Of a stretch of 64,000 nucleotides of DNA, positions 54,861 to 63,646 are shown in pieces. How positions within the stretch are numbered: the first letter of the stretch is position 1; each line of letters starts with the position of its first letter. The stretch comes from Sphingobium sp. Z007 (GTDB lineage Bacteria; Pseudomonadota; Alphaproteobacteria; Sphingomonadales; Sphingomonadaceae). The notes beneath the pieces were generated by a model. That model was not told the DNA's origin. It did no database searches and was given only the letters and a program-made list of their open reading frames with translations. The position numbers and the translations under genes are program-made. The stretch spans positions 2,294,001 through 2,358,000 of the forward strand of contig NZ_FBXK01000005.1 of assembly GCF_900013425.1 (NCBI RefSeq). The letters are read 5' to 3'.

Positions 54861-56171
54861 ATGGCAGGACCGATCTCATCAGGCGCGGGCGTGACCGCGA
54901 CGCACAATCCCGGCACGCGCTACGGCCCTGCCCTGGCTTTGCTCGCCAGCCTCTTCTTCATGTGGGGCTTCATCACGGTCATCAACAACACGCTGCTGCC
55001 GCATCTGCGCAGCGTGTTCGAACTGAGCTACACCCAGACGACGCTGATCGAATCGGTCTGGTTCATCGCCTATTTCGTCGCTTCCATACCGTCGGCCAAG
55101 CTGATCGAGCGGGTCGGCTATCAGAAATCGCTGGTGATCGGCCTGCTCGTCATGGCGGCCGGTGCGCTGGGCATGACCGTGGCGGCGTCGATCCCCTCCT
55201 ATGGCGTGACCCTGGTCATGCTGTTCGTGATCGCCAGTGGCATCACATTGCTACAGGTCGCGGCCAATCCCTATGTCGCGATCGTCGGCAAGCCGGAAAC
55301 CGCCTCCTCGCGTCTCAATCTGGTGCAGGCGATGAACTCGGCCGGGACGATGCTCGCCCCATTGTTCGGCGCCTATCTGATTCTGGGCCGGTCGAAGGGC
55401 GGCACGGCGCAGGGCGACGTCGTCCTGACGCAGGCCGAACGGCTGGCCGATGCCCAATCCGTCATCCTGCCCTACGTGATCGTGGCGGCCGTGCTGGCGG
55501 TGCTGGCCATCGTTATCGCCCGCTTCCCGCTGCCCGCCATGGGCAATGCGACCCAGCGCCACAGCAAGGAAGAGCGGAAGAAATACTCGCTCTGGAACCA
55601 TCGCAATCTGGTGTTCGGCATCCCGGCGATCTTCATCTACCTGATCGCGGAAATCGGCGTCGCCAATCTGTTCGTCAATTTCGTCAGCCAGCCTGACATC
55701 GCCAACCTGACCCATGAGCAGGCGGGCCGCTACCTGACCTTCCTGTGGGGCGGGATGATGATCGGCCGATTCGCAGGGTCTGCGATCATGCAGAAGTTCG
55801 ACGCGGGCCATGTCCTCGCCGCCTTCTCGATCGGCGCGTTCGTCGTCATGCTGGTCACGGTGTTCACCACCGGGCCGGTCGCCATGTGGTCGCTGATCCT
55901 GGTCGGCCTGTTCCATTCGATCATGTTCCCGACCATCTTCACGCTCGGCATCAAGGGGCTTGGCCCGTTGACCGAGGAAGGGTCGGGCCTGCTCATCATG
56001 GCGATCGCTGGAGGCGCGCTGGTGGTGGTGCAGGGTTGGCTGGCGGATCATTATGGGTTGCAGACCAGCTTCCTGCTGACCGCGATCTGCGAACTCTACA
56101 TCCTCTTCTATGCGCTGTGGGGATCGAAGACGACCCATGCGCTGCCCGACCAACAGGTCGCGGCCGAATAA
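54861..56171 (+). CDS. FucP-type sugar:proton symporter (probable L-arabinose transporter)
   Basis: 436 residues with about 12 membrane helices, of the major facilitator FHS (fucose/galactose) group. Family features are the early LLASLFFMWGFITVINNTLLPHLR, the cytosolic loop KLIERVGYQKSL and helix ITLLQVAANPYVAIVG in the first half. Sugar identity is inferred from the locus, which is built for arabinose. Ends in a strong terminator at 56201-56232. Confidence 0.88.
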   Translation: MAGPISSGAGVTATHNPGTRYGPALALLASLFFMWGFITVINNTLLPHLRSVFELSYTQTTLIESVWFIAYFVASIPSAKLIERVGYQKSLVIGLLVMAAGALGMTVAASIPSYGVTLVMLFVIASGITLLQVAANPYVAIVGKPETASSRLNLVQAMNSAGTMLAPLFGAYLILGRSKGGTAQGDVVLTQAERLADAQSVILPYVIVAAVLAVLAIVIARFPLPAMGNATQRHSKEERKKYSLWNHRNLVFGIPAIFIYLIAEIGVANLFVNFVSQPDIANLTHEQAGRYLTFLWGGMMIGRFAGSAIMQKFDAGHVLAAFSIGAFVVMLVTVFTTGPVAMWSLILVGLFHSIMFPTIFTLGIKGLGPLTEEGSGLLIMAIAGGALVVVQGWLADHYGLQTSFLLTAICELYILFYALWGSKTTHALPDQQVAAE

Positions 56172-56200
56172 GCCGAGGGTCGCACCTGTGGCGCGATAAA

Positions 56201-56232
56201 GGCCGGAGCGGGATATCCGCTCCGGCCTTTTT
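56201..56232 (+). terminator. Rho-independent terminator of the symporter gene
   Basis: Stem GGCCGGAGCGG / CCGCTCCGGCC around GATAT, then six T residues. Thirty bases after the stop. Confidence 0.93.
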
Positions 56233-56251
56233 TATTCATCCACCACAACAT

Positions 56252-56317
56252 CCGTTCGTTTCGAGCGAAGTCGAGAAACTAAGCGCTTAGTTTCTCGACT
56301 TCGCTCGAAACGAACGG
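56252..56317. repeat. Perfect 66-base palindrome built from two family A repeats
   Basis: Each 33-base arm is one REP-like unit beginning CCGTTCGTTTCGAGCGAAGT; the centre reads AACTAAGC-GCTTAGTT. No mismatch was found along the arms. It lies between the symporter terminator and the end of the convergent GntR gene. Confidence 0.93.
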
Positions 56318-56326
56318 GACTCACTG

Positions 56327-57091
56327 CTATCCTGCCATTGCGCTCGCCGTATCCTCCAGCGCCAGATCGACCAGCAACCCCATCGCCTCCGCCGCCGCCG
56401 CAGGGTCACCCGCGGCGATCGCATCATAGACGCGGACATGGTCGGGAATCGGGTTGCGCGGCAGGGCGCGCGCGCGCTGCTTATATTGCGTCGTCCAGTT
56501 GACCGCCGCGCCGATGCTGGCGGTCAGCACCAGCAGCGCGTCGTTGCGGGTCGCGTGCAATATCGCATTGTGAAAATCGCGGTCCGCCGCCCGCCCCGCT
56601 TCCGTCGCCAGCGTATGGCGGCGCATCGCGGCCAACGCGTCCTTCATGATCCGCAAATCTTCTTTGTCGCGGCGCTGCGCCGCCAGCCGCGCGGCGGCCG
56701 GTTCCACGATGGCGCGCAGTTCGAACAGGTCGCGGATGAACTGAATGTCCGGCTCCCCGGCAAAGGCCCAGGCGAGCACTTCGGGGTCGAGCAGGTTCCA
56801 GCGGTTGCGCGGCAGGACGCGGGTGCCCGCCTTGGGCCGACTTTCGACCAGCCCCTTGGCGGTCAGCACCTGGATCGCCTCGCGATAGGCGCTGCGGGAG
56901 ACTTCCAGTTCCTCGGCGAAGGCGACTTCGCCCGACAGCACGTCGCCGGGCGCATAATGGCCGGACAAGATCGCCATGCCCAGCTTGTGCGCGATGGCGC
57001 CATGCAGCCGCCGTCCAGGGCCGCGAACCGCCTTAGCCGCGCCGCCATTTTCCGCCTCAATATTCTGCAAAGACGGATCTTCCTTCGCCAT
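56327..57091 (-). CDS. GntR/FadR-family transcriptional regulator (FCD type)
   Basis: 254 residues. An N-terminal winged helix (about 28-95: HGAIAHKLGMAILSGHYAPG, VAFAEELEVSRSAYREAIQVL, GLVESRPKAGTRVLPR) and an all-helical FCD ligand domain (about 115-245: FELRAIVEPAAARLAAQR, DRDFHNAILHATRND, HVRVYDAIAAGD), whose Asp/His residues usually bind a metal and an acid ligand. The ATG at 57091 follows GAGG at seven bases. It is divergent from the AraD1 gene and is the obvious candidate for local control by a sugar acid. Confidence 0.92.
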   Translation of the reverse strand: MAKEDPSLQNIEAENGGAAKAVRGPGRRLHGAIAHKLGMAILSGHYAPGDVLSGEVAFAEELEVSRSAYREAIQVLTAKGLVESRPKAGTRVLPRNRWNLLDPEVLAWAFAGEPDIQFIRDLFELRAIVEPAAARLAAQRRDKEDLRIMKDALAAMRRHTLATEAGRAADRDFHNAILHATRNDALLVLTASIGAAVNWTTQYKQRARALPRNPIPDHVRVYDAIAAGDPAAAAEAMGLLVDLALEDTASAMAG

Positions 57092-57168
57092 TTCCGCTCC
57101 TCTCGCCTTCCCCCAATCAGGCATATCCCGCCCTATAATACAAGCATTGCCATTACCATCATCCTGTA

Positions 57169-57185
57169 ATATGTCGGAGTAATTA
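57169..57185 (+). promoter_or_regulatory. Putative GntR operator, site 2 (regulator / AraD1)
   Basis: TATGTCGGAGTAATTAG; core TGTCGGAGTA at 57172-57181. Lies between the regulator start and the AraD1-family start, as expected for auto-control. Confidence 0.6.
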
Positions 57186-57294
57186 GCAGATTCACCGCCG
57201 CCGCTTCGTCCTCCCGGACGATTTCAAGGCGCGCGGCAAAAGGCTTGTGGTTTGGATTGAGCGCCGTTTCCAGGCGCGCGGGAGGAGAGTTTTC

Positions 57295-58287
57295 ATGACA
57301 TTGCGCCTGTTGCAGCACCGTTCGGACAGTGGCGAGCGGACGGTCATCGCCGCGCAGGGCGACGCGGCCTATGTCGTGCCCGGCTTCGCCACCATCCGCG
57401 CGCTGGCGCTCCATGCGATCGCGCGGAAGATCAGCCTCGCCGCCGCAGTCGAGGCCGCCGGCCAAGGTCCCGCCGTCGATATCGCCGCCGCGTTCGAGGC
57501 GGGTCGCCTGCTCGCCCCGATCGATCATGACGATGATGCGCATGTCCAACTGACTGGCACCGGCCTCACCCACCTTGGTTCTGCCGAAGGTCGCGACAAG
57601 ATGCACCGCGAAGCCGCCGCCGCCGAAAAGCAGACCGATTCGATGCGCATGTTCCTGGAAGGGCTGGAGGGCGGCAAGCCCGCCGCCGGCGCAGTCGGCC
57701 AGCAGCCCGAATGGTTCTACAAGGGCGACGGGTCGCAGCTGGTTGGCCCTACCGATCCGCTGACCATGCCCGCCTTCGCCCAGGATGGCGGCGAAGAGCC
57801 GGAACTGGCCGGCATCTACATCATCGGCGAGGACGGCACGCCCTATCGCATCGGCCTCGCGCTCGCCAACGAGTTCAGCGACCATGTGACTGAGCGGCAC
57901 AATTATCTGTGGCTCGCCCACTCCAAGTTGCGCCAGGCCGCGCTTGGCCCGGAACTGCTGGTCGGCACGCCGCCGGAGCATATCGAAGGGTCCAGCCGCA
58001 TCCTGCGCGATGGCAAGGTCATCTGGGAAAAGCCGTTCCTGTCGGGCGAAGGCAATATGTCGCACAGCTTCGCGAACCTGGAACATCATCATTTCAAATA
58101 TGATCTGTTCCGCCGCGCGGGCGACGTGCATGTCCACTTCTTCGGCACCGCGACCCTGTCGTTCAGCGACGGCATCGTGCCGGAAGAAGGCGATGTGTTC
58201 GAAATCATCGCCGCGCCCTTCACCCTGCCGGTGCGCAATCCGCTGCAACGCGCGCCAGCTGTCCAGGTCGCTGTCCAGGCGCTCTGA
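57295..58287 (+). CDS. AraD1 (GguC)-family protein, FAH fold
   Basis: 330 residues from an ATG preceded by GGAGGAG. The C-terminal half has the fumarylacetoacetate-hydrolase-type fold (GIYIIGEDGTPYRIGLALANEFSDH, with acidic metal ligands, and SFANLEHHHFKYDLFRRAGDVHVHFFGTATLSF region split by several turns). AraD1/GguC proteins occur in sugar-acid loci; a role in the dehydration of 2-keto-3-deoxy-arabinonate or a related step has been suggested by context, but not by the sequence itself. First gene of the rightward arabinose operon, six bases before the dehydrogenase. Confidence 0.82.
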   Translation: MTLRLLQHRSDSGERTVIAAQGDAAYVVPGFATIRALALHAIARKISLAAAVEAAGQGPAVDIAAAFEAGRLLAPIDHDDDAHVQLTGTGLTHLGSAEGRDKMHREAAAAEKQTDSMRMFLEGLEGGKPAAGAVGQQPEWFYKGDGSQLVGPTDPLTMPAFAQDGGEEPELAGIYIIGEDGTPYRIGLALANEFSDHVTERHNYLWLAHSKLRQAALGPELLVGTPPEHIEGSSRILRDGKVIWEKPFLSGEGNMSHSFANLEHHHFKYDLFRRAGDVHVHFFGTATLSFSDGIVPEEGDVFEIIAAPFTLPVRNPLQRAPAVQVAVQAL

Positions 58288-58293
58288 CAACTC

Positions 58294-59220
58294 ATGGATC
58301 CGATCCGTATCGCGATCGTGGGCATAGGCAAGATCGCGCGCGATCAGCATGTGCCGGCGATCCGGGGCAACAGCGCCTTCAGCCTGGCGGCCACCGTCAG
58401 CCCGCATGATGCGGGCCTTGACGGCGTGCCGCATCATGCCAGCCTGGACGACCTGCTGGCGCAAGGCCCGGCGGTGGACGCGATCGCGCTCTGCACGCCG
58501 CCGCAGGTGCGTTACGACCTGGCGACGCAGGCGCTGGGCAAGGGCATCCACCTGTTCCTGGAAAAGCCGCCCGGCGCGACGCTGGCGGAGGTCGACGCCT
58601 TGCAGGCGCAGGCCGACAAGGTCGGCGTCAGCCTGTTCGCCGCCTGGCACAGCCGCTTCGCGGCAGGCGTCGCCCCGGCGCGCGCTTGGCTGGCCGAACG
58701 GCGCATCGATAAGGTGTCGATCGTCTGGCGGGAGGATGTGCGCGTCTGGCATCCAGGCCAGGCCTGGATCTGGCAGCCCGGCGGGCTTGGCGTGTTCGAT
58801 CCCGGCATCAATGCGCTGTCGATCGTCACCCACATCCTGCCGCGCCCCTTCTTCCTGAAGGACGCGACCTTGGTGCTGCCCGAAAACCGCGCTGCGCCGA
58901 TCGCCGCCGACCTGGCCTTCCGCGACACGGCCGGTGCGCCGATCCACATGGATCTCGATTGGCGCCAGACCGGCCCGCAAAGCTGGGACGTCATCGTCGA
59001 AACCGACGCCGGCACGCTGAAACTGGCACAGGGCGGCGCGGTGCTGACCCTGCCCAGCGGCACAGACCATGGCGAAGATGTCGAATATGCCGGCCTCTAC
59101 GCCCGTTTCGCCACGCTGATCCGGGGCGGCCGATCGGATGTCGACACCAGCCCGCTGCGGCTGGTCGCCGACGCCTTTCTGCGCGGCAAGCGCGAAACGA
59201 CCCAAGCATTTCACGACTGA
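58294..59220 (+). CDS. Gfo/Idh/MocA sugar 1-dehydrogenase (probable L-arabinose/D-galactose 1-dehydrogenase)
   Basis: 308 residues. Rossmann motif IAIVGIGKIARDQHVPAI near the N-terminus and the EKPPGATL motif at about 90-97 (catalytic Lys) match the Gfo/Idh/MocA family, and the opening closely follows the L-arabinose/galactose 1-dehydrogenase type of Azospirillum (GKIARDQHVPAI). It would oxidise L-arabinose to L-arabinono-lactone with NAD(P), feeding the lactonase at 52.7 kb. Twenty-two bases before the GH51 gene. Confidence 0.88.
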   Translation: MDPIRIAIVGIGKIARDQHVPAIRGNSAFSLAATVSPHDAGLDGVPHHASLDDLLAQGPAVDAIALCTPPQVRYDLATQALGKGIHLFLEKPPGATLAEVDALQAQADKVGVSLFAAWHSRFAAGVAPARAWLAERRIDKVSIVWREDVRVWHPGQAWIWQPGGLGVFDPGINALSIVTHILPRPFFLKDATLVLPENRAAPIAADLAFRDTAGAPIHMDLDWRQTGPQSWDVIVETDAGTLKLAQGGAVLTLPSGTDHGEDVEYAGLYARFATLIRGGRSDVDTSPLRLVADAFLRGKRETTQAFHD

Positions 59221-59242
59221 CTATCAACAGGAGAGGATGGAT

Positions 59243-60811
59243 ATGACAAAAACCCTGCGCCGCACCGCCAGCGCGCTGATGCTGTGCGCCAGCGCACTGA
59301 TCTGGCAGCCGGCCGCCGCCGACACCGGCGGCAAGCCTACCACCGCCACGATCGACGCCGCCAAGCCCGGCCCGGTCTATGACAAGCGCATCTTCACCCA
59401 GTTTGCCGAACATCTGGGCAATGGCATCTATGGTGGCCTTTGGGTCGGCAACGACAAGTCGATCCCCAACACCAACGGCTTTCGCAACGATGTGATTTCG
59501 GCGCTCAAAAACCTGGCCGTTCCCGTCGTGCGCTGGCCGGGCGGCTGCTTCGCCGACGAATATCATTGGCGTGAGGGCATTGGCGGCAAGGCCAAGCGCC
59601 CGGTCAAGATCAACACCCATTGGGGCGGCGTGACCGAACCCAATACGGTCGGCACCCATGAATTTTTCGAACTGATCCGCCAGATCGGCGCGGAAGCCTA
59701 TGTCGCGGGCAATGTCGGCAACGGCACGCCGCAGGAAATGGCGGAATGGGTCGAATATATGACTTCACCCGCTGGCACGCTGGCCGACGAACGCGCCAGG
59801 AACGGCCATAAGGAGCCCTGGGCCGTGCCGTATTTCGGCGTGGGTAACGAACTATGGGGCTGCGGCGGCAATATGCGCGCCGAATATGCCGCCGACGTCA
59901 CCCGCCGCTACGCCACCTTCATCAAGGCGCCGCGCGGCACCAAGATCCTGAAGATCGCAGCGGGTGCCAATGTCGACGACTATAACTGGACCGAAGTGAT
60001 GATGCGGGACGCCGGCGCGCAGCTCGACGCCGTGTCGCTCCATTATTACACCCTGCCCCAGGGCGGCTGGCCGCCCAAGGCGGACCCGGTCAATTTCGAC
60101 GAGACGCTCTGGGCCGACACGCTGGCCAAGGCGGTCCATATGGACGAGCTGATCACCAAGCATGTCGCGATCATGGACAAATATGATCCGGCCAAGCGCG
60201 TCTTCCTGGCGGTGGACGAATGGGGCACCTGGTATGCCCAGGATCCCGGCACCCATCCCGGCTTCCTGCGCCAGCAGAACACGATGCGCGACGCGCTGGT
60301 CGCCTCCATCCATCTCGACATCTTCGCCAAACATGCCGACCGGGTGAAGATGAGCGCGATCGCGCAGATGGTGAACGTCCTCCAGGCGATGATCCTGACC
60401 GATGGCAAGAAGATGGTGCTGACCCCCACCTATCATGTCTTCGAAATGTACAAGCCGTGGCAGGACGCCACCGTGCTGCCGATCAGCATCGACACGCCCT
60501 GGTACAACAAGGACCAGTTCGTGATGCCGGCCGTCAGCGGCTCTGCGGTGCGGAGCAAGGATGGGAAGGTCCATGTCGGCCTGTCCAACCTCGATCCCAA
60601 TCAGGCCAACACGGTCACGGTCAAGCTGGGCGGCCTCAATGCCGCCAGCGTCACTGGCCGCATCCTGACCGCTGGCGCGATGAACGCCCACAACACGTTC
60701 GACGCGCCCGAAACCGTCAAGCCCGCCGCCTTCACCGGCGCGCAGGTCAGCAACGGCACATTGACCGTGACGCTGCCGGCCAAGTCGGTGGTGGTGCTGG
60801 AACTGCAATAA
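59243..60811 (+). CDS. Alpha-L-arabinofuranosidase, GH51
   Basis: 522 residues from the ATG at 59243 (AGGAGAGG upstream; an ATG two codons earlier is possible). A signal peptide (ASALMLCASALIWQPAAA) leads to the periplasm. The TIM barrel has the acid/base Glu203 in GVGNELWGCGG and the nucleophile Glu326 in LAVDEWGTWY; the C-terminal part is the beta-sandwich arabinofuranosidase C domain (SGSAVRSKDGKVHVGLSNLD). It removes arabinofuranosyl side chains and ends. Confidence 0.94.
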   Translation: MTKTLRRTASALMLCASALIWQPAAADTGGKPTTATIDAAKPGPVYDKRIFTQFAEHLGNGIYGGLWVGNDKSIPNTNGFRNDVISALKNLAVPVVRWPGGCFADEYHWREGIGGKAKRPVKINTHWGGVTEPNTVGTHEFFELIRQIGAEAYVAGNVGNGTPQEMAEWVEYMTSPAGTLADERARNGHKEPWAVPYFGVGNELWGCGGNMRAEYAADVTRRYATFIKAPRGTKILKIAAGANVDDYNWTEVMMRDAGAQLDAVSLHYYTLPQGGWPPKADPVNFDETLWADTLAKAVHMDELITKHVAIMDKYDPAKRVFLAVDEWGTWYAQDPGTHPGFLRQQNTMRDALVASIHLDIFAKHADRVKMSAIAQMVNVLQAMILTDGKKMVLTPTYHVFEMYKPWQDATVLPISIDTPWYNKDQFVMPAVSGSAVRSKDGKVHVGLSNLDPNQANTVTVKLGGLNAASVTGRILTAGAMNAHNTFDAPETVKPAAFTGAQVSNGTLTVTLPAKSVVVLELQ

Positions 60812-60829
60812 CGGCCTGGCAGCAACAGT

Positions 60830-60867
60830 TTGGAGCGGGCGGCGGGTGGAATCACCGTCCGCTCCAA
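60830..60867 (+). promoter_or_regulatory. Intergenic hairpin between GH51 and GH43 genes
   Basis: Outer stem TTGGAGCGG / CCGCTCCAA (nine pairs) with an inner GGTG-GAAT-CACC stem. No T tract follows; likely an mRNA processing or stability element within the operon. Confidence 0.55.
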
Positions 60868-60901
60868 TCCCTTGGATATGATGATGAATGGAGAGGCCCG
60901 C

Positions 60902-61933
60902 ATGAAGCGGCATACGCTTGTGACATTGCTGGGCCTCGCCCTCCTGGCTGGCCACGCCCGTGCGCAGCCGACGGCGCAACCCGCCGTGCCGACGCTCGAC
61001 AGCCGCCTGACCGGCGATTTGACGCCCACCCACGACCCGGTGATCGCGCGTGAAGGCGACGCCTATCATGTGTTCAGCACCGGCCATGGCAAGCGGCTGA
61101 TCGAAACCCGCACCTCGCCGGACCTTGTGACCTGGACCGCGGGCGACCCGATCTTCACCGCCCTGCCCGCTTGGGCGAAGGAGGCGATCCCCGGCAGCGA
61201 CGGCATGTGGGCGCCCGACATCAGCTATGTGAACGGCCGCTATCGCCTTTATTATTCCGTCTCGACCTTCGGCTCCAACCGTTCCGCCATTGGCCTCGCC
61301 ACCAGCCCGACGCTGGACCCCAAGGCGAAAAATTACGGCTGGCGCGACGAGGGGCTGGTGGTCATGTCCACCAAGGACGACGACTATAACGCCATCGACC
61401 CCAATTTCATCATCGATCGGGAAGGCCGCCACTGGCTGTCGCTCGGCAGTTTCTGGACCGGCATCAAGCTGTTCGAACTGGACCCGAAAAGCGGCAAGCC
61501 AAAAGATCCCAAGGCCAAGCCCGTCAGCATCGCCCGCCGCCCCGCCCCCGCCGGCGGCCCTGCCCCGGTGGAGGCCCCCTTCATCGTCGACCATGGCGGC
61601 TATTACTGGCTGATGGTCAGCTACGACTATTGCTGCAAGGGCGTGAACAGCACGTACTACACCGTCATCGGTCGATCGAAGGCCATCACCGGGCCCTATC
61701 TGGGCAAGGATGGCAGTCCTCTCATGCAAGGCGGCGGCACCATCTTCCTGCGCGCTGATCTTCAGGAACAGCAGCGCTTCCGTGGCCCAGGCCATGCCGG
61801 TTGGCTGCATGATCGCGATGGCAAAGACTATGTCGTTTATCATGCCTATGACAAGCAGGCGAACGGTGCCCCGACATTGCGCATCGCGCCGGTCACCTGG
61901 GGCGCGGACGGTTGGCCGAAAGCGCAATATTAA
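60902..61933 (+). CDS. GH43 arabinan endo-1,5-alpha-L-arabinosidase
   Basis: 343 residues from an ATG preceded by GGAGAGG. A signal peptide (LVTLLGLALLAGHARAQ) then a five-bladed propeller. Catalytic acids are expected in THDPVIAREGDAYHVFSTG (Asp base), NAIDPNFIIDREGRHWLS (pKa-tuning Asp) and GPAPVEAPFIVDHGGYYWL (Glu acid). The overall layout is that of endo-arabinanases. It would cut the alpha-1,5-arabinan backbone in the periplasm or outside. Confidence 0.9.
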   Translation: MKRHTLVTLLGLALLAGHARAQPTAQPAVPTLDSRLTGDLTPTHDPVIAREGDAYHVFSTGHGKRLIETRTSPDLVTWTAGDPIFTALPAWAKEAIPGSDGMWAPDISYVNGRYRLYYSVSTFGSNRSAIGLATSPTLDPKAKNYGWRDEGLVVMSTKDDDYNAIDPNFIIDREGRHWLSLGSFWTGIKLFELDPKSGKPKDPKAKPVSIARRPAPAGGPAPVEAPFIVDHGGYYWLMVSYDYCCKGVNSTYYTVIGRSKAITGPYLGKDGSPLMQGGGTIFLRADLQEQQRFRGPGHAGWLHDRDGKDYVVYHAYDKQANGAPTLRIAPVTWGADGWPKAQY

Positions 61934-61937
61934 TCTA

Positions 61938-61950
61938 TTAGTCCGACTAA
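61938..61950. promoter_or_regulatory. Putative GntR operator, site 3 (second GH43 gene)
   Basis: TTAGTCCGACTAA, a perfect palindrome with a central C. It lies 20 bases before the ATG at 61970, so binding could block transcription or act on a start in this gap. Confidence 0.65.
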
Positions 61951-61969
61951 CATCTTCGGAGAGACACGC

Positions 61970-63397
61970 ATGTCCCTATCTCTATCCCGCCGCGGCTTCA
62001 TCGGCAGCGCCGCCGCTTTGTCGGCTACACCGGCCATCGCCCGCGCCGCATCCGGTGCGGCCGTCGCGCCCGGCCCGGTCAACCCGCTGGTCAAGCAACG
62101 CGCCGATGCCCAGGTCTTCCGCCATGACGACGGCTTTTACTATCTTACCGGCTCCGTCCCCGAATATGACCGGCTGGTGCTGCGCCGATCCAAGACGATC
62201 GCGGGCCTTGCCACCGCGACCGAAGCGGTGCTGTGGCGCCACGAAGCCAGCGGCCCGCGCTCGGGCTTCCTCTGGGCGCCCGAACTGCACCAGATCGACG
62301 GCAAGTGGATCATGTATTTCGCGGCCGGCCCCAGCGGCGGCGGCGATGACGTGTTCCGCATCCGCACCTATGCCGTCATCTGCGACGGCGCCGATCCCAT
62401 GACAGGCAAATGGAGCGTGCTGGGCGAACTGCAGACGCCCTGGGACAGTTTCAACCTCGATTCCACCGTCTTCACGCACAAGGGCGTCCGCTACATGGTG
62501 TGGGCGCAGCGCGAGCCGGGGATCGAAACCAACAGCAATCTCTACATCGCCAAGCTGGAATCGCCATTGAAGTTGGGCAGCCAGGTCACGCGCATCGCGG
62601 TGCCGACGCTCGACTGGGAGATACGCGGCTATAAGGTGGCCGAAGCCCCCGCTGTCCTGCACCGTAACGGCCGCCTGTTCATGACCTATTCGGCCAGCGC
62701 CACCGACGCGCGCTATTGCCTGGGCCTGCTGAGCGCCGACGAAAATGCCGACCTGCTCGACGCCAAAAGCTGGGCCAAGTCGCCGCAGCCCGTCTTCGTC
62801 ACCAACAGCGCCACCAGCGTCTTTGGCCCCGGCCACAACAGCTTCACCGTGGACGAACAGGGCCGCGACATCCTCGTCTATCATGGCCGCGATTATGAGG
62901 CGATCCAGGGCGATCCGCTGTTCAATCCGGACCGCCACACCCGCGTCCAGCGGCTCTATTACACCGCCGACGGCACCCCCGATTTCGGCGTGCCGGTGGG
63001 CAATGGCCCGCTGCCCGAACGCTTCATTTCGTCCACCGACCCCAAGCGGCTGATGGCGCATGACGGCAAGCAACTGGTCGCGGGCAACCCGTCACTGGCG
63101 CAGACGCAGTTCCGCCAGCTGCCCGGCCGCGCCGGCGCCCGCAGCATCATGCTGTCGCCGATATTGCTGCCGGACCATTATCTGGTCGCGGGCCAGGATG
63201 GATCGCTGACCCTGCAACCGGACAGCAAGAGCGCCGATTTCGCCCTGCGCAGCCAGTTCGTCCGCTTCGATGAAAAGACGCTGCACGCCGCGCGGTTCGT
63301 GTCCATCGCTGTGCCGGGCAAAGCCATCGGCCTGTCCGCGGACCAGTTGACGCTGGTGGCCAGCCGCGATCCCAGCGCTTGGTGGCATATCGACTGA
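61970..63397 (+). CDS. GH43-family arabinosidase with C-terminal AbfB-like domain
   Basis: 475 residues. An N-terminal Tat signal (SRRGFIGSAAALSATPAIARA) is followed by a GH43 propeller (PLVKQRADAQVFRHDDGFYYLTGS; FLWAPELHQIDGKWIMYFAAG; YKVAEAPAVLHRNGRLFM) with Asp/Glu catalytic candidates, then a beta-trefoil AbfB-like carbohydrate-binding domain near the C-terminus (RSQFVRFDEKTLHAARFVS). Probable alpha-L-arabinofuranosidase acting on arabinan; exact linkage cannot be told. Confidence 0.88.
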   Translation: MSLSLSRRGFIGSAAALSATPAIARAASGAAVAPGPVNPLVKQRADAQVFRHDDGFYYLTGSVPEYDRLVLRRSKTIAGLATATEAVLWRHEASGPRSGFLWAPELHQIDGKWIMYFAAGPSGGGDDVFRIRTYAVICDGADPMTGKWSVLGELQTPWDSFNLDSTVFTHKGVRYMVWAQREPGIETNSNLYIAKLESPLKLGSQVTRIAVPTLDWEIRGYKVAEAPAVLHRNGRLFMTYSASATDARYCLGLLSADENADLLDAKSWAKSPQPVFVTNSATSVFGPGHNSFTVDEQGRDILVYHGRDYEAIQGDPLFNPDRHTRVQRLYYTADGTPDFGVPVGNGPLPERFISSTDPKRLMAHDGKQLVAGNPSLAQTQFRQLPGRAGARSIMLSPILLPDHYLVAGQDGSLTLQPDSKSADFALRSQFVRFDEKTLHAARFVSIAVPGKAIGLSADQLTLVASRDPSAWWHID

Positions 63398-63427
63398 AAT
63401 AATAACTCTGACAATTTGATATTGTAT

Positions 63428-63460
63428 GGGCGTCCAGCGATCCACTGGGCGCCCTTTTTC
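63428..63460 (+). terminator. Terminator of the arabinan operon
   Basis: Stem GGGCG..CAG / CTG..CGCCC with T5 after it, 31 bases after the stop of the second GH43 gene. Confidence 0.75.
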
Positions 63461-63574
63461 CATCTGTCACCTCGCAGCACCCTAGCCAAAAGGCCGGTTA
63501 TCCCTGCGTGCGGCAATAATATCACATCGCTGAAATTTCCCTGCAATGCCCTGCAAAATTCCGCTTGCGATTCA

Positions 63575-63606
63575 TTTGTCGGAGCAATAATTAGTCCGAG
63601 TAATTC
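63575..63606 (+). promoter_or_regulatory. Putative GntR operators, sites 4 and 5 (TonB receptor)
   Basis: Two sites in tandem: TTTGTCGGAGCAA at 63575-63587 and TTAGTCCGAGTAA at 63591-63603, 16 bases apart centre to centre, about 45-70 bases before the TonB-receptor ATG. Confidence 0.65.
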
Positions 63607-63646
63607 ACGCATGGCCGAGGGCCAGCTCCAGGGGAGGATTTTCGAT

